A DNA stretch of 64,000 nt from Scopulibacillus_A cellulosilyticus (GTDB lineage Bacteria > Bacillota > Bacilli > Bacillales > Sporolactobacillaceae), in the NCBI RefSeq assembly GCF_042665295.1, contig NZ_JBHTCO010000014.1, positions 150,888 to 214,887 of the forward strand, written 5' to 3'. The notes beneath the pieces are model-generated. The model worked only from the letters and a program-made list of their open reading frames with translations. It was not told where the DNA came from and made no database searches. Positions 8,591-16,426 of the stretch are shown here, in pieces (the stretch's first letter is position 1; each line of letters opens with the position of its first letter). A program made the translations under genes and the position numbers.

Positions 8591-8624
8591 GTTTCTTTAA
8601 AACAGATTGCACTTTTAAAGAAAC
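8591..8624. repeat. 12-bp perfect inverted repeat upstream of nrdR promoter
   Basis: GTTTCTTTAAAA and TTTTAAAGAAAC surround a 10-base spacer. There is no T run after it, so a terminator role is unlikely. It ends 4 bases before the nrdR -35 and does not look like an NrdR box. It could be an operator or part of a second terminator. Confidence 0.6.
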
Positions 8625-8628
8625 ATAC

Positions 8629-8657
8629 TTGTTATTCGACGTTTTTTTTAATATGAT
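8629..8657 (+). promoter_or_regulatory. nrdR promoter
   Basis: TTGTTA and TATGAT are 17 bases apart, 34 bases before the nrdR start codon. Confidence 0.6.
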
Positions 8658-8690
8658 TAAAGTTAAAAGGCCCTAATAGAGGTGGGATTC

Positions 8691-9161
8691 ATGCGTTGTC
8701 CTAATTGTAAGGAACTAGGAACAAAGGTTCTTGATTCTCGGCCTGTTAACGATGGGCGGTCTATTAGAAGGCGGCGTGAATGCGAATCATGCCAGTACCG
8801 GTTTACAACGTTTGAAACAGTTGAAGAAATGCCGCTTATAGTCGTTAAAAAAGGCGATGATAGAGAATCGTTTAGCCGTGATAAAATACTGCGCGGTTTG
8901 ATTAAAGCATGTGAAAAGCGGCCAGTGCCTTTAAAGCGCCTTGAAGAAATCGTTAATAAAGTTGAGAAAACTTTAAGGGATCAAGGAATATCCGAAGTGA
9001 AAAGTCATGATATCGGCGAGTTAGTTATGGATGAATTGGCTCAAGTCGACGAAGTTGCCTATGTCCGCTTTGCGTCTGTTTACAGGCAGTTTAAAGATAT
9101 TAATGTATTTATCCATGAATTGAAAGATTTATTGAAAAAAGTCAATAAAGATGATGACTAA
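8691..9161 (+). CDS. nrdR: NrdR, repressor of ribonucleotide reductase genes
   Basis: Zinc-ribbon plus ATP-cone repressor of 156 residues that senses ATP/dATP and controls ribonucleotide reductase operons. Zinc ligands are C3, C6, C31 and C34 in CPNC...CESC. The ATP-cone (about 48-138) follows. The reading frame extends upstream to a GTG at 8682, but that codon is part of the GAGGTG ribosome site, and all NrdR proteins begin MRCPNC, so the ATG at 8691 is used. It stands before dnaB as in B. subtilis, where nrdR (ytcG), dnaB and dnaI are cotranscribed; here a terminator lies between nrdR and dnaB. Confidence 0.95.
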   Translation: MRCPNCKELGTKVLDSRPVNDGRSIRRRRECESCQYRFTTFETVEEMPLIVVKKGDDRESFSRDKILRGLIKACEKRPVPLKRLEEIVNKVEKTLRDQGISEVKSHDIGELVMDELAQVDEVAYVRFASVYRQFKDINVFIHELKDLLKKVNKDDD

Positions 9162-9184
9162 AGAGCTTTGTTTAAAGCTCTTTT
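9161..9184 (+). terminator. nrdR terminator overlapping the stop codon
   Basis: Stem AAGAGCTTT/AAAGCTCTT with a GTTT loop and a TTTT tail. The left arm starts in the TAA stop codon. It is short, so some read-through to dnaB is possible. Confidence 0.65.
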
Positions 9185-9225
9185 ACACTTTTACCTGTAC
9201 CCTTTAGATGTGTGAGGTGATCAGG

Positions 9226-10605
9226 GTGCAAAATTATTGGAAAGAGTTATTACCCGCAGACCGTTATCAGGTCCGCGTCAATGGTTTAATCCATCCTTAT
9301 GATCAAAAAATTATTAATTATTTATATCAGCCGCTTATAGGGCCAAGAGCAGTCAGTTTATATACTTCACTTTGGCATGAAATTGATGAGATGTCCTTTT
9401 TTGGCGACTTATGCTCGCATCATCAATTAATGGTTCGAATGAACTGTCCCCTTGATCTATTGCTGGATGATAGAAAAAAGCTTGAAGCTATTGGTTTGCT
9501 TAAGGTTTATAAAAAAAAGGATAATGAACAGACTGAGTTTATTTATGAGCTGCAGCCCCCTTTAACGCCTAAGCAGTTTTTTACGGATGGTTTATTAAAC
9601 ATATATTTATACAATCGAATTGGCCAAAAGGATTTTATCCGATTAAAGAAAATTTTTGTTCAAGAACAGGTAGATAGAAAGCAATTTGAAGATATTACTG
9701 TGTCATTTAGCGATGTTTTTCAATCTGTTCATCCATCGGAATTGCGTATAAATAAAGATGAAGTGTCACTAATAAATGATCAATATGAATGGGTAGACAG
9801 AAAGAATCCGACAGCACCGTCAGTGACATCAGAATTTGATTTCCAGGCTTTGTATCATCAACTTTCCGATGTTATTATTTCTAAAGAGGCATTTACCTCT
9901 GAAGTAAAGGATGCCGTTGTTAAGCTTGCCTTTGTCTATCAGCTGACGCCGGGGCAGATGAGCCGTGTCATTCAAGAAGCCTTTCTGCATACCGGTGTTA
10001 TAGATATTCAAGAACTTAGAAAACAAGTCCGTAATTTTTACAGGATAGAATCAGGTGATCAACTGCCGGCTCTAAGTTACCGAACTCAGCCTGCGGCTCT
10101 TCAGGAAATGGCTAATCGAACACCTCAAAATGAGGAAGAACAGGCTATACAGGCGTTTGAGCAATTATCGCCGTACGAGGTGCTTGAACAAGTGGGACAA
10201 GGCGGCAAGCCGGCAGCGGCAGATTTGAAAATTGCTGAGGAAATTTTATTTGAACAAAAATTAAATCCAGGCGTTGTTAATGTCCTCATACATTATGTCA
10301 TGGTAACAAGTGACCAAAAACTGGTTAAAAGTTATGTCGAAAAAATTGCTGCTCATTGGGCCAGGAAACAAGTGCGTACGGTAAGAGAGGCAATGGCTTT
10401 GGCACGCTCTGAACACAAAAAGTATCAACAGTGGTCGCAAACTAAAAATAAAAAGCAATCGCAAAAAACCCGGAAAAATGATCATCAGGAAAGATTGCCG
10501 AAATGGATGACCGATAAATCATCCTCGAAAGAACAAACGGGGTTATCAGATGAAGAAGCTGCGAAAAAAAGAAAGTCCCTTGAAGATTATTTAAATAATA
10601 TATAG
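9226..10605 (+). CDS. dnaB: DnaB, replication initiation and membrane attachment protein
   Basis: This is the Bacillus DnaB (not the E. coli helicase of that name). It helps load the replicative helicase with DnaD and DnaI at oriC and at stalled forks. The 459-residue protein has an N-terminal winged-helix region starting QNYWKELLPADRY, with YQPLIGP and LEAIGLLKVY as in B. subtilis, and a C-terminal DnaD/DnaB2 domain (about 320-400) followed by a lysine-rich tail. The frame extends to an ATG at 9208, but GAGGTGAT at 9214-9221 is a ribosome site for the GTG at 9226, and family proteins begin at that point. It is followed at 12 bases by dnaI. Confidence 0.92.
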   Translation: MQNYWKELLPADRYQVRVNGLIHPYDQKIINYLYQPLIGPRAVSLYTSLWHEIDEMSFFGDLCSHHQLMVRMNCPLDLLLDDRKKLEAIGLLKVYKKKDNEQTEFIYELQPPLTPKQFFTDGLLNIYLYNRIGQKDFIRLKKIFVQEQVDRKQFEDITVSFSDVFQSVHPSELRINKDEVSLINDQYEWVDRKNPTAPSVTSEFDFQALYHQLSDVIISKEAFTSEVKDAVVKLAFVYQLTPGQMSRVIQEAFLHTGVIDIQELRKQVRNFYRIESGDQLPALSYRTQPAALQEMANRTPQNEEEQAIQAFEQLSPYEVLEQVGQGGKPAAADLKIAEEILFEQKLNPGVVNVLIHYVMVTSDQKLVKSYVEKIAAHWARKQVRTVREAMALARSEHKKYQQWSQTKNKKQSQKTRKNDHQERLPKWMTDKSSSKEQTGLSDEEAAKKRKSLEDYLNNI

Positions 10606-10617
10606 GCGGTGGAAGAT

Positions 10618-11550
10618 ATGGATTCAATAAAATCTGTCATCCGTCAAATGGCGAAGGGTCAGGACATTGAACAATTTTTCAAGAAAATAACAGATTCTTT
10701 GCTGAATCACGGGGATGTACAAGCATTTTTAAACAGCCATGAGGATATATCATTTGCCGCTGTTGAAAAAAGTATCCCAAGTTTGTACCAATTTGTACAA
10801 GAACGCAATCAATGCGACAATTGCCCGGGTCTGGAACGCTGCCCGAACGTTTTAAAAGGCTACCAGCCTGAATTAATATATGACAAAGCATCAATCAATT
10901 TGGCTTTTCATCCTTGCCCGTTGAAACAAAGAAATGAAGAAATGAAACATCAATCACAATTAATTAATAGTTATTATGTACCGGATGATGTTTTACAGGC
11001 AACGTTTCAATCGATAGATACAAGTGATCCAAGACGTTACGATGCCTTAAAAGCCGCGGGGGATTTTGTAAAGGAATATATAGAACATCCTTCCAAAACA
11101 AAGGGTCTTTACCTTTACGGCGAATTTGGTGTCGGCAAAACCTATATAATGGGTGCTGTCATGAATAGGCTGAAAGATAAAAATGTATCTTCTTTAATGG
11201 TTTATACACCTGATTTTTTCAGGGAACTAAAAGGTGCAATACAGGAAAAAACACTTGATGAAAAGTTAGATTATATTAAGAAGGTACCAGTGCTGATTTT
11301 GGATGACATTGGTGCGGAAACGATCTCTCCTTGGATTCGTGATGAAATCATTGGCAGTATTTTGCAATACCGAATGATGAAAAAATTGCCGACGTTATAT
11401 ACGTCAAATTATGATTATGAAGAATTGGAAGATCACTTCTCGTATTCACAAAAAAGCGGGACCGAACTTCTTAAGGCAAAGCGTGTCATGGAACGGATCC
11501 GCCATTATACGAAATTGGTTACAGTTAAAGGGAATAATCGCCGGATTTAG
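10618..11550 (+). CDS. dnaI: DnaI, helicase loader
   Basis: AAA+ ATPase of 310 residues that loads the replicative helicase DnaC during primosome assembly. The N-terminal zinc-binding region has CDNC and a downstream HPC; the ATPase has Walker A GEFGVGKT at about 168-175, Walker B VLILDDIGAE and a sensor TLYTSNYD. An upstream in-frame GTG at 10609 overlaps GGCGGTGG, which is better read as the ribosome site for the ATG at 10618. It forms an operon with dnaB. Confidence 0.95.
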   Translation: MDSIKSVIRQMAKGQDIEQFFKKITDSLLNHGDVQAFLNSHEDISFAAVEKSIPSLYQFVQERNQCDNCPGLERCPNVLKGYQPELIYDKASINLAFHPCPLKQRNEEMKHQSQLINSYYVPDDVLQATFQSIDTSDPRRYDALKAAGDFVKEYIEHPSKTKGLYLYGEFGVGKTYIMGAVMNRLKDKNVSSLMVYTPDFFRELKGAIQEKTLDEKLDYIKKVPVLILDDIGAETISPWIRDEIIGSILQYRMMKKLPTLYTSNYDYEELEDHFSYSQKSGTELLKAKRVMERIRHYTKLVTVKGNNRRI

Positions 11551-11571
11551 GGTCAGCTTTAGGCTGGCCCT
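11549..11571 (+). terminator. weak terminator-like hairpin after dnaI
   Basis: AGGGTCAGC and GCTGGCCCT form a 9-bp stem with one G-U pair and a five-base loop. It overlaps the stop codon and lacks a proper T run (only TT follows). Confidence 0.45.
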
Positions 11572-11576
11572 TAAAC

Positions 11577-11624
11577 TGTGGATAACTTCACTTTTCGGGG
11601 TCAGACCCCAAAAGCTGTGGATAA
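11577..11624. promoter_or_regulatory. two DnaA boxes flanking a GGGGTC hairpin
   Basis: TGTGGATAA, the reverse complement of the consensus DnaA box TTATCCACA, occurs at 11577-11585 and again at 11616-11624 within the 13-mer CTGTGGATAACTT. Between them CTTTT...GGGG and CCCC...AAAAG form a hairpin at 11591-11614. Both boxes are perfect and in the same orientation, 39 bases apart. DnaA binding is inferred. Confidence 0.6.
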
Positions 11625-11716
11625 CTTAGTTTAATATTTTTGTAATAAAAATTTAGGACATTTTTTCCCGTCTTGTTCCATATAGTGTAATGAAGAAGGG
11701 ACAAGGGGGGACCAGG

Positions 11717-12547
11717 TTGATTTCTGTTACTTTTAAATCAAGGCACGAAGCAGTGTCTCTGAATACACATATTGCTGAAGTAATCAAAGAACCTTTGCAT
11801 TTTCAAATTCATAAGGAAACGTTAACGATTGGCTTAGAAGATGAACCGTTGTCGGTTGACTTTAGAACGAAGTTTATTGGAATTTTTGTTGACTTTATTA
11901 TTGACACATACGAAGAAAAATGGCTTCTTGATATTATCTCTTCGACTTTTTATTTTAAAGACAAGCATGACCAGGAAGAAATTTTAGAAATTGTTCAAGC
12001 GATATTTGATGGAGAGAAAACAGATCTGCCAAGATTGGATATTTTGCCTTCCAGACGAAATGTTATTAAAGAAGCTGTCCGTGATATCTTTGAAGACCGG
12101 ACAAGTTTGTCATTTCAATCGGTTATTCGATTCCGCCTTAATAAATATCGGACGTGCTTGCAAAAATATGTTGAGTTGGCTATTGATGAGTACAAGCTTC
12201 AACAAGAGTACCAGGCATTTATCGATAAATTAAGGCGAATTGTTAAAGCTTATCGGCCATTACATCACACAATTTATGTTATCGATGATCATCCTTTTAA
12301 ATTATTTGATAAAAATCACAATTATATAAAAAATGTACATTCGATCCGTTCGTTCTATCCTTTGTTAAAACAATGGGGGATTGAAGCCGAGCCATCCATA
12401 TTGTTAACGCTAATTGGACTGGCGCCAAAAAATATCTTTGTTTATACAGATCGTCCGGATAATGGCATGATGCAAACATTGCAAAATGTCTTTGAAGAAC
12501 GGGTAACCTTTCTTCCTAAAAGTACAGCTGTTACAATTAACAAATAA
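11717..12547 (+). CDS. ytxC: YtxC-like sporulation protein
   Basis: Protein of 276 residues that resembles YtxC, a conserved spore-former protein of unknown biochemical role, and lies at the same place, between dnaI and thrS. It has no signal peptide, no clear enzyme motif and a mostly helical charged composition (RRIVKAYRP, DDHPFKLFD). A start at ATG 11690 is possible, but AAGGGGGG at 11703-11710 fits the TTG at 11717, which is preferred. The neighbour ytxB of B. subtilis is missing. A weak AAAGAA/TTCTTT hairpin with a T run near 12573-12598 may end the transcript. Confidence 0.7.
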   Translation: MISVTFKSRHEAVSLNTHIAEVIKEPLHFQIHKETLTIGLEDEPLSVDFRTKFIGIFVDFIIDTYEEKWLLDIISSTFYFKDKHDQEEILEIVQAIFDGEKTDLPRLDILPSRRNVIKEAVRDIFEDRTSLSFQSVIRFRLNKYRTCLQKYVELAIDEYKLQQEYQAFIDKLRRIVKAYRPLHHTIYVIDDHPFKLFDKNHNYIKNVHSIRSFYPLLKQWGIEAEPSILLTLIGLAPKNIFVYTDRPDNGMMQTLQNVFEERVTFLPKSTAVTINK

Positions 12548-12604
12548 ATTGTTTTAGAGTATAATGTTTATTAAAGAAGGTCTAATTTTCTTTTTTTAAA
12601 GTCC

Positions 12605-12633
12605 TTGATTTTATTATCATAAGTGGCTATAAT
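12605..12633 (+). promoter_or_regulatory. thrS promoter
   Basis: TTGATT and a consensus TATAAT are separated by 17 bases, in front of the T-box leader. Confidence 0.8.
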
Positions 12634-12639
12634 ACCTTA

Positions 12640-12941
12640 CATAATACAATTGCTTAAATAAAAAGCCTTGATGAGGACAAGAGTTGTTTTAAATGTCGTT
12701 AACAGAGAGGGGAGAATAGCTGGAATCTTCCTAACGAAAAAAATAACTTACCGCCTCTGAGCTGCGGCAGGGAAATGATTATATATGTTCAAAGTGTGGA
12801 CAAACAGCCGCCTTTGATCATCCTATAGAGTATCTGCCGCCGGTAACAACCGTTATGTTTACTTGAGATGCATATTTATGCATGAACAAGGGTGGAACCG
12901 CGAGATCACACTCGTCCCTTTTAAGGGGACGGGTGTTTTTT
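12640..12941 (+). ncRNA. T-box leader, threonine specific
   Basis: A tRNA-sensing antitermination leader of about 300 bases. The conserved T-box AGGGTGGAACCGCG lies at 12889-12902; its bulge TGGA (12893-12896) can pair with a UCCA tRNA end, as expected for tRNA-Thr. In stem I the triplet ACC at 12750-12752, followed by a purine, is the likely specifier codon, again threonine. The terminator stem is CACTCGTCCC/GGGACGGGTG (12909-12935) followed by six T. Uncharged tRNA-Thr is expected to prevent termination and switch on thrS. Confidence 0.93.
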
Positions 12942-12967
12942 ATTTCTAATGAATGGAGTGATGATTG

Positions 12968-14902
12968 ATGGCTGAAATGATCAAAGTAACTTTTCCAGAC
13001 GGCAATATCAAGGAGTTTCCCAAAAATACAACGACAGAAGATATTGCAGGTTCAATTAGTTCAAGCTTAAAAAAGCAAGCCATCGCTGGTAAATTTAACG
13101 GACAGCCCGTTGATTTACGGAGAGAATTAACAACTGACGGGACGATTGAAATCTTAAAGCTGGAAGATCCTGAAGGTATTGAAATCCTTCGTCACACAAC
13201 AACACATGTGATGGCCCAAGCAATTAAACGATTGTATGATAATGTTAAGCTTGGGGTTGGCCCGGTTATTGAAGAAGGCTTTTATTACGATATTGATATG
13301 GAAGAAGCCATCGTTCCTGAAGATCTTAAACGTATTGAAAAAGAAATGCAAAAAATTATTGATCAAAATTTTGAAATAAAGCGTCATGTTGTTTCTCGCG
13401 AAGAAGCAAAGCGTCGTTTTGAAGAAATTGGTGACGATCTTAAACTTGAACTGCTTGAAGATATTCCTGAAGGTGAGTCAGTGACGATTTATGAGCAAGG
13501 TGAATTTTTCGACTTATGCCGCGGACCGCATCTCCCTTCAACAGGCAAAATAAAAGCTTTTAAATTATTAAGCATTGCCGGCGCTTATTGGCGCGGAGAC
13601 AGCAATAATAAAATGCTGCAAAGAATTTACGGCACAGCGTTCCCGAAAAAAAGCGAACTCGAAGAGCATTTGCATGTCCTTGAAGAACGGAAAGAACGGG
13701 ATCACCGCAAGCTTGGCAAGCAGCTTGACCTATTTACTATCTCTCAAGAAATTGGTCAAGGACTGCCGATCTGGCTTCCAAAAGGGGCAACGATCCGCAG
13801 AATTATTGAACGCTACATCGTTGATTTAGAAACAGCCCGCGGCTATAAGCACGTCTATACATCACATCTTGCCAATGTTGATTTATATAAGACAAGCGGT
13901 CACTGGGATCATTATCAGGATGATATGTACCCGCCGATGAAAATTGATAATGAAGAGCTTGTACTTAGACCGATGAACTGTCCGCATCACATGATGGTTT
14001 ATAAACATGAGCTGCATAGTTACCGCAATCTTCCGCTCCGTGTGGCCGAACTTGGTACAATGTTCCGTTATGAAATGTCCGGGGCGCTGGCTGGACTGCA
14101 GCGGGTACGTTCTATGACTCTAAATGATGCGCATATTTTCTGTCGTCCGGATCAGATTCAAGAGGAATTTACTAATGTAGTCAAACTCATTCAAAAAGTT
14201 TATAAAGACTTCGGGATTGACGATTATTATTTCCGTCTTTCTTACCGTGATCCTGAAAACAAAGAAAAATATGTTGACAAGGATGAGATGTGGGAAAAAG
14301 CGCAAGGCATGTTAAAAGGGGCAATGGATGCTCTTGGGCTTGATTATGTTGAAGCAGAGGGCGAAGCAGCGTTTTACGGTCCAAAACTTGATGTTCAAGT
14401 GAAAACAGCATTAGGAAAAGATGAAACATTATCAACAGTTCAGCTTGACTTCCACTTGCCTGAACGCTTTGATTTGACTTACATCGGTGAAGATGGCAAG
14501 GAGCATCGTCCGGTTGTTATTCACCGCGGTGTTGTATCGACCATGGAACGGTTTGTTGCTTTCCTTATCGAGCAATATAAAGGCGCCTTCCCAACCTGGT
14601 TGGCACCGGTTCAAGCAAAAGTGATACCTGTAGCATCGGTTCATCACGATTATGCCAATAAAGTCGCTGATCAACTCCGCGAACACAATATTCGTGTAGA
14701 AATTGATGAGCGTGATGAAAAAATCGGTTATAAAATTCGTGAAGCACAAACACAAAAAATTCCTTTTATGCTCGTGGTCGGAGATCAAGAAATTGAAACG
14801 GATAGCGTTAATGTCCGCCGCTACGGGGAAAAGAATTCAGAATCCATTGCCGTTGACACATTCGTTGACCGTTTAGAAAAAGCAATTAAAAACCATAAGT
14901 AA
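12968..14902 (+). CDS. thrS: Threonyl-tRNA synthetase
   Basis: Class II aminoacyl-tRNA synthetase of 644 residues. Domains in order are TGS (about 1-62), the editing/second additional domain with HTTTH near residue 72, the catalytic core (about 240-530) with RPMNCPHHM and the motif-3 region VIHRGVVSTMERF, and an anticodon-binding domain (about 540-640). The frame opens at a TTG at 12965, but GGAGTG at 12955-12960 fits the ATG at 12968. The gene is controlled by the T-box leader just upstream. No clear terminator was seen directly after the stop. Confidence 0.97.
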   Translation: MAEMIKVTFPDGNIKEFPKNTTTEDIAGSISSSLKKQAIAGKFNGQPVDLRRELTTDGTIEILKLEDPEGIEILRHTTTHVMAQAIKRLYDNVKLGVGPVIEEGFYYDIDMEEAIVPEDLKRIEKEMQKIIDQNFEIKRHVVSREEAKRRFEEIGDDLKLELLEDIPEGESVTIYEQGEFFDLCRGPHLPSTGKIKAFKLLSIAGAYWRGDSNNKMLQRIYGTAFPKKSELEEHLHVLEERKERDHRKLGKQLDLFTISQEIGQGLPIWLPKGATIRRIIERYIVDLETARGYKHVYTSHLANVDLYKTSGHWDHYQDDMYPPMKIDNEELVLRPMNCPHHMMVYKHELHSYRNLPLRVAELGTMFRYEMSGALAGLQRVRSMTLNDAHIFCRPDQIQEEFTNVVKLIQKVYKDFGIDDYYFRLSYRDPENKEKYVDKDEMWEKAQGMLKGAMDALGLDYVEAEGEAAFYGPKLDVQVKTALGKDETLSTVQLDFHLPERFDLTYIGEDGKEHRPVVIHRGVVSTMERFVAFLIEQYKGAFPTWLAPVQAKVIPVASVHHDYANKVADQLREHNIRVEIDERDEKIGYKIREAQTQKIPFMLVVGDQEIETDSVNVRRYGEKNSESIAVDTFVDRLEKAIKNHK

Positions 14903-14962
14903 TAAAAAAACTTGAATCTAATTTTATATTAGTGTATCTTTATATAGGATGTTTTGATTAAC

Positions 14963-14991
14963 TTGCACACATTGATGAAAAGTGATATAGT
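14963..14991 (+). promoter_or_regulatory. infC operon promoter
   Basis: TTGCAC and TATAGT are separated by 17 bases; transcription should begin near 14998. Confidence 0.75.
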
Positions 14992-14997
14992 TTATTA

Positions 14998-15132
14998 GGA
15001 AAGTGAATAAATCGAGCAAAAGAAGAAGCGCCCGGCTTCTCACCTGATTGATGCCTATATGGTTGTTGACAGGTTTGAGTGATGAATGTGAAGGATAAGT
15101 GTGGGCGTACGAATGTGCCCGCACTTTTTTAT
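14998..15132 (+). ncRNA. infC operon leader of the ribosomal protein L20 type
   Basis: The leader has AGAAGC/GCTTCT and ACCTG/CAGGT stems followed by a strong terminator hairpin GTGTGGGC/GCCCGCAC (15100-15125) and a run of T. This layout matches the B. subtilis L20 leader, where free L20 binds an rRNA-like site and promotes premature termination. A further 7-bp stem AAAAAGT/ACTTTTT (15137-15179) lies between terminator and the infC ribosome site. Confidence 0.8.
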
Positions 15133-15204
15133 TAGTAAAAAGTTATCGGTCGGTGCCTAATACTGCTCATTTACTTTTTAATAATAATTTGGAGGTGGCT
15201 CAAT

Positions 15205-15720
15205 ATTAGCAAGGATATGATTGTTAACGAGGGGATTCGCGCTAACCAAGTACGTCTCATTGACCAAAACGGTGAACAAATCGGCATTAAACCAAAGCGT
15301 GAAGCATTGGATATGGCTAGAAACGTCAATCTTGATCTTGTCATGGTGGCGCCGAACGCCAAGCCCCCGGTTTGCCGTATCATGGACTACGGGAAGTATC
15401 GTTATGAGCAACAGAAGAAAGACAAAGAAGCCCGTAAAAAGCAAAAGATCATCAATGTTAAAGAAATCCGCTTAAGCCCTAACATTGAAGAACACGATTT
15501 TAATACTAAACTTCGCAACGCTCAAAAATTCCTTAAAAAAGGCGACAAAGTAAAAGCATCGATCCGTTTTCGCGGCCGTGCTATTACCCATTCAGAGATT
15601 GGAAGAGAAGTATTGGAACGTCTTGCTAAGGAATGTGAGGAATTTGGTGTTATTGAAGCGAAGCCGAAAATGGAAGGCCGCAGTATGTTCCTAATCCTCG
15701 CACCAAAAGGCGAAAAATAA
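15205..15720 (+). CDS. infC: Translation initiation factor IF-3 with AUU start codon
   Basis: IF-3 (171 residues) binds the 30S subunit, keeps subunits apart and checks the start codon and initiator tRNA. The N-domain has NEGIRANQVRLI, the C-domain has KEIRLSPNIEEHDF and KASIRFRGR. The first ATG in frame is at 15217, but GGAGGTGG at 15191-15198 is placed for the ATT at 15205, giving an N-terminus ISKDMIVNEGIR that matches B. subtilis IF-3. AUU is the rare start by which IF-3 represses its own synthesis. The first gene of infC-rpmI-rplT. Confidence 0.94.
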   Translation: MSKDMIVNEGIRANQVRLIDQNGEQIGIKPKREALDMARNVNLDLVMVAPNAKPPVCRIMDYGKYRYEQQKKDKEARKKQKIINVKEIRLSPNIEEHDFNTKLRNAQKFLKKGDKVKASIRFRGRAITHSEIGREVLERLAKECEEFGVIEAKPKMEGRSMFLILAPKGEK

Positions 15721-15742
15721 GAAGCTGACAGGAGGAATTATC

Positions 15743-15931
15743 ATGCCAAAAATGAAAACCCATAAAGGTGCTGCAAAACGTTTTAAAAAGACAGGTTCAG
15801 GTAAATTAAAACGCAGCCATGCTTACACAAGCCACATGTTCAAACATAAAACTCAAAAACAAAAACGCAAGCTTCGTAAAGGCGCATTGGTGTCAAGTGC
15901 GGACGAAAAGCGCATCAGCAAGCTTATCTAA
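15743..15931 (+). CDS. rpmI: Ribosomal protein L35
   Basis: Small basic 50S protein of 62 residues beginning MPKMKTHKGAAKRFKKTGSGK, a highly conserved L35 signature. The usual Bacillus length is about 66, so the C-terminus is a few residues short (ends RISKLI). AGGAGG lies 7 bases before the ATG. It lies in the infC operon. A 10-bp hairpin lies between it and rplT. Confidence 0.95.
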   Translation: MPKMKTHKGAAKRFKKTGSGKLKRSHAYTSHMFKHKTQKQKRKLRKGALVSSADEKRISKLI

Positions 15932-15946
15932 TTAAATTAAAGTATG

Positions 15947-15980
15947 TGTTCAAAAAGAAGCCAATCGGATTTTTTGAACA
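15947..15980. repeat. GTTCAAAAA hairpin in the rpmI-rplT spacer, likely remnant of the 150-bp repeat
   Basis: TGTTCAAAAA and TTTTTGAACA are perfect 10-bp arms around a 14-base loop. The same arm sequences terminate the 150-bp repeats at 25505 and 49416, so this looks like an internally deleted copy. It lies in the rpmI-rplT spacer and could act as a partial terminator or mRNA processing site. Confidence 0.55.
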
Positions 15981-16032
15981 TCCTGTTAAACAACTATTGA
16001 ACGATTAATGAGATATACTAGGAGGTAGTATT

Positions 16033-16389
16033 ATGGCAAGAGTAAAAGGCGGTTATGTTACACGTCGCAGACGCAAAAAAGTTTTAAAACTTGCAAAAGG
16101 TTATTATGGTGCTAAACATAAACTATTTAAAGTTGCTCAACAACAAGTTTTTAAATCATTACAATATGCATACAGAGATCGTCGTCAAAGAAAACGTGAT
16201 TTCCGTAAACTTTGGATCGCGCGTATCAATGCGGCAGCACGTATGAACGGTATTTCTTACAGCCGCATGATGCACGGCTTGAAAGTTTCCGGTATCGATG
16301 TTAACCGTAAAATGCTTGCTGATTTAGCTGTTAACGATGAAAAAGCATTTGCTGAATTAGCAACTAAAGCAAAAGAAGCTGTTAAATAA
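16033..16389 (+). CDS. rplT: Ribosomal protein L20
   Basis: 50S assembly protein of 118 residues, needed early in 23S rRNA folding. Sequence MARVKGGYVTRRRRKKVLKL and the globular C-terminus with YSRMMHGLK are typical. AGGAGGT lies 6 bases before the ATG. In Bacillus, L20 is also the repressor that binds the leader of its own operon, and such a leader is present upstream of infC. Confidence 0.97.
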   Translation: MARVKGGYVTRRRRKKVLKLAKGYYGAKHKLFKVAQQQVFKSLQYAYRDRRQRKRDFRKLWIARINAAARMNGISYSRMMHGLKVSGIDVNRKMLADLAVNDEKAFAELATKAKEAVK

Positions 16390-16393
16390 TAAA

Positions 16394-16426
16394 GAGGATC
16401 ATTCATTATGGATGATCCTTTTTTTA
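16394..16426. terminator. bidirectional terminator between rplT and the ysdB-like gene
   Basis: AGGATCAT (16395-16402) pairs with ATGATCCT (16412-16419), followed by seven T. It ends rplT; the opposite strand can end the convergent gene. Confidence 0.85.

Noticed and set aside
14187..14788. Long minus-strand frames inside thrS
   Set aside because: They are shadows of a well conserved gene; low-complexity composition and no start signals.
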